DNA of 8,953 nt from the NCBI GenBank assembly GCA_019308525.1, contig JAFDIC010000136.1, positions 1-8,953 on the forward strand, written 5' to 3'. Below the pieces are notes generated by a model. That model was not told the origin of the DNA. It worked only from the letters and a program-made list of their open reading frames with translations, and did no database searches. Source of the stretch: Deltaproteobacteria bacterium. GTDB lineage: Bacteria > Desulfobacterota > DSM-4660 > Desulfatiglandales > HGW-15. A program made the position numbers and the translations under genes. Positions 6,574 to 8,953 of this stretch are shown here, piece by piece; position 1 is the stretch's first letter, and every line of letters starts with the position of its first letter.

Positions 6574-6603
6574 ATTATATATAAAAAGATCAACCTAAGT
6601 CAA
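6574..6603 (-). promoter_or_regulatory. Sigma70-type promoter of the SPFH operon
   Basis: On the minus strand TTGACT (6603-6598) and TATAAT (6579-6574) are 18 bases apart in a strongly AT-rich stretch (6555-6620). Transcription would start near 6567, giving a leader of about 40 bases that includes the GGAGGA ribosome binding site. No operator palindrome or sigma54 site is apparent. Confidence 0.65.
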
Positions 6604-6651
6604 ATAGAAAATAGACTAATCTCATGACCGCATATTCCGTAGCCGGAAAGA

Positions 6652-6812
6652 AAGTGACGAGTGACGAGAAAGATGATCGATGAGAGGGACACAGGTCAAA
6701 AGACAGAGGACAGGAAAGGGGGAGGATTCAGGAATCCAGGGATTAAGGTTAGAACCTCGAACTTTGAATCTTGAACCCTGAACTTTGAACCTTGAACCTT
6801 GAATTCCCCCTT
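6652..6812. repeat. Long in-phase heptad array, several unit families
   Basis: The stretch reads in 7-base units without phase loss: AAGTGAC and GAGTGAC (6652-6665), purine-rich units including GGACACA, GGTCAAA, AGACAGA and GGACAGG (6687-6714), degenerate units to 6749, then eight TTGAACC-type units (6750-6805) and a C-run (6806-6812). The TTGAACC part shares 27 identical bases with the array at the window start (6771-6797 equals 46-72). Minus-strand frames give artificial peptides with repeats like FKVQGSR. Confidence 0.8.
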
Positions 6813-6837
6813 GTAGGAGCAACTTTCAGTTGCGACA
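6813..6837 (+). repeat. REP-like hairpin element, copy B
   Basis: GTAGGA is followed by GCAACT-TTC-AGTTGC (6819-6833), then GACA. The stem is identical to copy A at 101-115 and only the loop differs. The GTAG head and TGTAGGAGC start closely resemble REP sequences of gamma-proteobacteria served by RAYT transposases. It stays in heptad phase with the preceding array. Confidence 0.6.
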
Positions 6838-6842
6838 AGAAG

Positions 6843-6898
6843 AAGTGACAAGTGACAAGCGACCGATGACGGATGACCGACGACCGCCGGCCGGTGAC
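6843..6898. repeat. GTGAC-type heptad array
   Basis: Eight consecutive 7-base units: AAGTGAC, AAGTGAC, AAGCGAC, CGATGAC, GGATGAC, CGACGAC, the diverged CGCCGGC, and CGGTGAC. Each apart from the diverged one ends in GAC. The same unit type appears at 1-14 and 6652-6665, and in weaker form at 125-140 after the first REP copy. Confidence 0.8.
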
Positions 6899-6915
6899 CC
6901 GGTTGTTGCGATCCC

Positions 6916-6942
6916 GTAACCTTGAACCTTGAACCTTGAACC
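6916..6942. repeat. Short TTGAACC heptad array
   Basis: Three perfect TTGAACC units (6922-6942) preceded by a partial GTAACC. The phase differs from the main array, so this is a separate block or follows an indel. Confidence 0.85.
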
Positions 6943-6978
6943 ATTTTTCCAGGAACGGGATGGAAGCGGGGATAGGTG

Positions 6979-7007
6979 TTGATTTACCTGGATTCATTGT
7001 ATATTTT
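6979..7007 (+). promoter_or_regulatory. Possible promoter for the gene at 7115
   Basis: TTGATT (6979-6984) is followed after 17 bases by TATTTT (7002-7007), in an AT-rich patch directly after the repeats. Both boxes deviate from consensus. It would leave a leader of about 100 bases, in which I see no clear structured element. Confidence 0.35.
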
Positions 7008-7114
7008 AGTTGAGGCTTACAAAGGGGCTGGGCATCGATCGAGGTCCAGCTCAAACCAACAGGTGAGGTCGCAGTCAGCCTGGAGAGAAGACAGTGGGAG
7101 GCGTAGGAGAAGCT

Positions 7115-7525
7115 ATGACACAGGCTCCAAGGGGCGAGATAGTAGATATTGTAGGGGAGGAGAACTTCGAATGGTTGTCACAAGAATTCGACAGGGGGAC
7201 GCGATTGAAGGATGTCCCCGATACCATTCTGCAACGGGTAGCCTCGGTGGATATTACCATTAGGAACTACTGGGGAGATAGAAACGCAGTAACGACCATA
7301 GCAATGATCACATTTGCATACAGGATGGCGGGAAAAGTACAGGACCCGAGGTACGGTTCCAATGACATAGTCCTGCTCAAGGTCCTGGCAAAAAGGGAAA
7401 TCTTGAGGAGAAAAGGCGAAGTTGAGCTGGGGAACAGGATGTGGGACGCTCCTCTCTACCAGATCATTACAGGGGAGGTGGGGGAACGAATTCGTGCGAC
7501 AAAGCTGATGACAAACCCTATGTGA
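7115..7525 (+). CDS. Hypothetical protein, 136 residues
   Basis: I do not recognise this protein. It is probably soluble and cytosolic, with no signal peptide, no cysteine and no metal motif. Likely helices include a segment around VPDTILQRVASVDITIRNYW and a moderately hydrophobic one around NAVTTIAMITFAYRMAG; the second half is rich in charged residues (KVLAKREILRRKGEVE). ATG 7115 follows AGGAG (7105-7109) by 5 bases; a GTG at 7094 in the same frame lacks such a site. Coding seems real because the frame is open for its full length with the same codon style as the neighbours. It lies between the repeat cassette and the phosphatidyltransferase gene (161 bases downstream), so operon membership is uncertain. 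Confidence 0.65.
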   Translation: MTQAPRGEIVDIVGEENFEWLSQEFDRGTRLKDVPDTILQRVASVDITIRNYWGDRNAVTTIAMITFAYRMAGKVQDPRYGSNDIVLLKVLAKREILRRKGEVELGNRMWDAPLYQIITGEVGERIRATKLMTNPM

Positions 7526-7686
7526 ATGCTGTTTTGACAACAGGGGGACACTTTGATATCGTCTAGCTCTTTCACGTCCTTTGAGGCATGGATCGTGTCC
7601 CGGTGTCTTGGCTGAAGGTATTGCGCGGTTCAGCGGTGGGGTGGTATTTCCGAAGTCCCGACGCACTGAAAGGTAGAGCAGAAAGC

Positions 7687-8355
7687 ATGGTAAGGCTGGT
7701 TTTCATAAGCGACAGGAATAGGGAAAGGTATCTGAAGATAATAGGGCCCCTGGCGCGCTTTTTTGCCAGGATAGGGATACATCCAAACGTTCTTTCCGTT
7801 TTCGGCTTCATCTTGAGCATAGTGGCCGGGATCGCCTATAGCGCAGGGGCCTTTTTCTGGGCTGCCTGGGTGGTGGTTCTGGCAGGCACCTTTGATACCC
7901 TGGACGGCGTGGTTGCGAGGGCTACCCTGAAGAACAGCCCCTTTGGTGCCTTTTTTGACAGCACATTGGACCGTTACAGTGATATGTTTCTTTACATCGG
8001 CCTGGCTTACCACTTTGCCGGGGGGCATGCCTTCCTGAATATTCCCGGGAGTCGGGTCAACAGTGATCCGATGCCCCTGGTGGTGATCACAATAATCTTG
8101 GCCATTGTAGGTTCTTATATGGTAAGTTACACTCGGGCAAGGGCCGAGGGTCTGGGGATCGAATGCAAGAAGGGCCTCATGCAAAGGCCGGAAAGGATAA
8201 CCCTATTGATAATAGGGTCACTTCTGGGGGCGATTCCAAAGATCGGAACCACCTTGATGATTGTTGTGCTACTCATTCTGGCGGTGTCGTCGAACCTTAC
8301 CGCCCTGTACAGGATATTCTTGGTGCGCAGGCGCATCCTGGAGGGAAATCAATAG
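7687..8355 (+). CDS. CDP-alcohol phosphatidyltransferase family protein
   Basis: This 222-residue inner-membrane enzyme transfers a phosphatidyl group from a CDP-lipid to an alcohol headgroup. The complete signature D-x2-D-G-x2-A-R-x8-G-x3-D-x3-D is present: D70, D73, G74, A77, R78, G87, D91, D95. The aspartates bind the metal and the last acts as base. HPNVLSVFG (32-40) at the start of the first helix is also typical. About six hydrophobic segments follow. The acceptor (glycerol phosphate, inositol phosphate, serine or other) is not clear; the short form resembles the archaetidylinositol/phosphatidylinositol phosphate synthase branch, but that is a guess. ATG 7687 gives a normal N-terminus, though its ribosome binding site is weak; the frame is open upstream to 7588. 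The NUDIX gene starts two bases after the stop. Confidence 0.85.
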   Translation: MVRLVFISDRNRERYLKIIGPLARFFARIGIHPNVLSVFGFILSIVAGIAYSAGAFFWAAWVVVLAGTFDTLDGVVARATLKNSPFGAFFDSTLDRYSDMFLYIGLAYHFAGGHAFLNIPGSRVNSDPMPLVVITIILAIVGSYMVSYTRARAEGLGIECKKGLMQRPERITLLIIGSLLGAIPKIGTTLMIVVLLILAVSSNLTALYRIFLVRRRILEGNQ

Positions 8356-8357
8356 GA

Positions 8358-8834
8358 TTGAAGGACCATATCACATGTCCCCAATGCGGTAAGATCATTG
8401 AGCGATACCGCAATCCCCTGCCGACCGTAGATATCATCATCGAGGTTGATGACGGCATTGTGCTCATAAAGAGGAGAAACCCTCCCTATGGATGGGCGTT
8501 GCCAGGGGGATTCGTCAATTACGGGGAGACTCTTGAACAGGCTGCAATCAGGGAGGCCAAGGAAGAGACTTCCCTTGACATCAAGATTGTTTCAGGCCTT
8601 GGTGCGTACTCTGATCCTAATAGGGACCCCAGGCATCACACGATTACGTTTGTTTTCGTTGCTAGGGCCAAGGGCGAGCCAAAGGCCGAGGATGATGCAA
8701 GCGAGATAGGAGTGTTCAAAAGGGAGGATTTGCCGGGTGATATGGCCTTCGACCACAGGACCATCTTGCAGGATTACTTCAACTCACGCTCTTCCAAGCC
8801 CTGCGCCGGGAGGGGAAGTTTTGCATCTATCTAA
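8358..8834 (+). CDS. NUDIX hydrolase
   Basis: The 158-residue cytosolic pyrophosphohydrolase would cleave a nucleoside diphosphate linked to another group. The NUDIX box covers about residues 51-73: G-F-V-N-Y-G-E, then R65-E66 and E69-E70, the magnesium ligands. The usual glycine near the end of the box is serine (S72). An N-terminal C-P-Q-C (7-10) leads into [14 protein letters not shown]; only one cysteine pair is present, so it is half a zinc ribbon or a degenerate one. The N-P-x-P-T-V-D stretch is common in ADP-ribose pyrophosphatase-like members, but substrate cannot be fixed. The TTG at 8358 is the first start after the preceding stop, with GGAGGG 12 bases upstream; it keeps the cysteine pair. 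The 2-base gap implies translational coupling with the phosphatidyltransferase. Confidence 0.85.
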   Translation: MKDHITCPQCGKIIERYRNPLPTVDIIIEVDDGIVLIKRRNPPYGWALPGGFVNYGETLEQAAIREAKEETSLDIKIVSGLGAYSDPNRDPRHHTITFVFVARAKGEPKAEDDASEIGVFKREDLPGDMAFDHRTILQDYFNSRSSKPCAGRGSFASI

Positions 8835-8928
8835 ATAATCCCAATTTTCTTCCTTAACAAGGACAAGAATAGGGTACCTTCGCTGGAGGCACGGCGGCCC
8901 TGTGTGCTGGAGAGAAAGAGGGGCCGTG

Positions 8929-8953
8929 ATGGGGCTGAAAGCAGGAATGAGTT
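8929..8953 (+). CDS. Possible start of a further gene (partial)
   Basis: ATG 8929 follows AGAGGGG (8917-8923) by 5 bases and opens M-G-L-K-A-G-M-S to the window edge. The adjacent GTG 8926 is an alternative. Only eight codons are visible, so neither function nor reality can be judged. Between 8835 and 8928 I see no convincing terminator or other feature. Confidence 0.3.

Noticed and set aside
6652..6942. CRISPR array
   Set aside because: Units are 7 bases, degenerate and contiguous, without unique spacers of regular length.
6622..7054. Minus-strand reading frames with repeated FKVQGSR-like peptides
   Set aside because: They are translations of the heptad arrays; any stop-free 7-base repeat yields a periodic peptide. 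No ribosome binding site or domain supports them.
7511..7545. Terminator after the 136-residue protein gene
   Set aside because: CTGTT and AACAG can form a 5-bp stem, but it is AT-rich and no T-run follows.

Overview
The window looks like chromosomal DNA from an anaerobic Gram-negative bacterium. A sulfate-reducing or syntrophic member of the Desulfobacterota (former Deltaproteobacteria) is my best guess. The guess rests on moderate GC, menaquinone synthesis (MenA), a periplasmic binding protein with a Sec signal but no lipobox, and arrays of degenerate 7-base repeats of a kind I associate with such genomes. This is inference, not proof.

Layout. (1) 1-147: in-phase heptad repeats run into a REP-like hairpin and then into the ribosome binding site of the first gene. 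(2) 148-3643, plus strand: a compact operon encoding a NitT/TauT-type ABC importer (periplasmic binding protein, ATPase, permease) followed by menA. (3) 3644-4103: a convergent intergenic region holding two 34-base inverted repeats (33/34 identical) 153 bases apart. The 221-base unit resembles a MITE, and each arm contains a terminator-like hairpin pointing the right way for the operon that runs into it. (4) 4104-6527, minus strand: a two-gene operon transcribed from a good sigma70-type promoter at 6574-6603. It encodes a YdjI-type SPFH protein with three C-terminal zinc ribbons, then an unnamed protein built of two similar halves, each with a zinc ribbon and a Y-[FL]-P-[YF]-W-R-x-K motif. A four-codon mini-ORF with a strong Shine-Dalgarno sits between them. 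(5) 6652-6942: a second, larger heptad/REP cassette sharing an identical 27-base stretch with the first. (6) 7115-8834, plus strand: a small uncharacterised protein, a CDP-alcohol phosphatidyltransferase, and a NUDIX hydrolase starting two bases after it. The last 120 bases may contain the start of another gene.

How the genes may work together. The importer genes and menA are closely packed, so they are probably co-transcribed; the substrate is unknown and could be a small precursor or an organic acid/amine. The SPFH/zinc-ribbon pair recalls the Bacillus subtilis ydjGHI membrane-stress genes, but no pspA is present here. The phosphatidyltransferase makes a membrane phospholipid headgroup that the sequence does not identify. 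The most unusual material is the two copies of a composite heptad-REP-heptad cassette, the terminator-carrying inverted-repeat unit, and the duplicated zinc-ribbon protein paired with SPFH.
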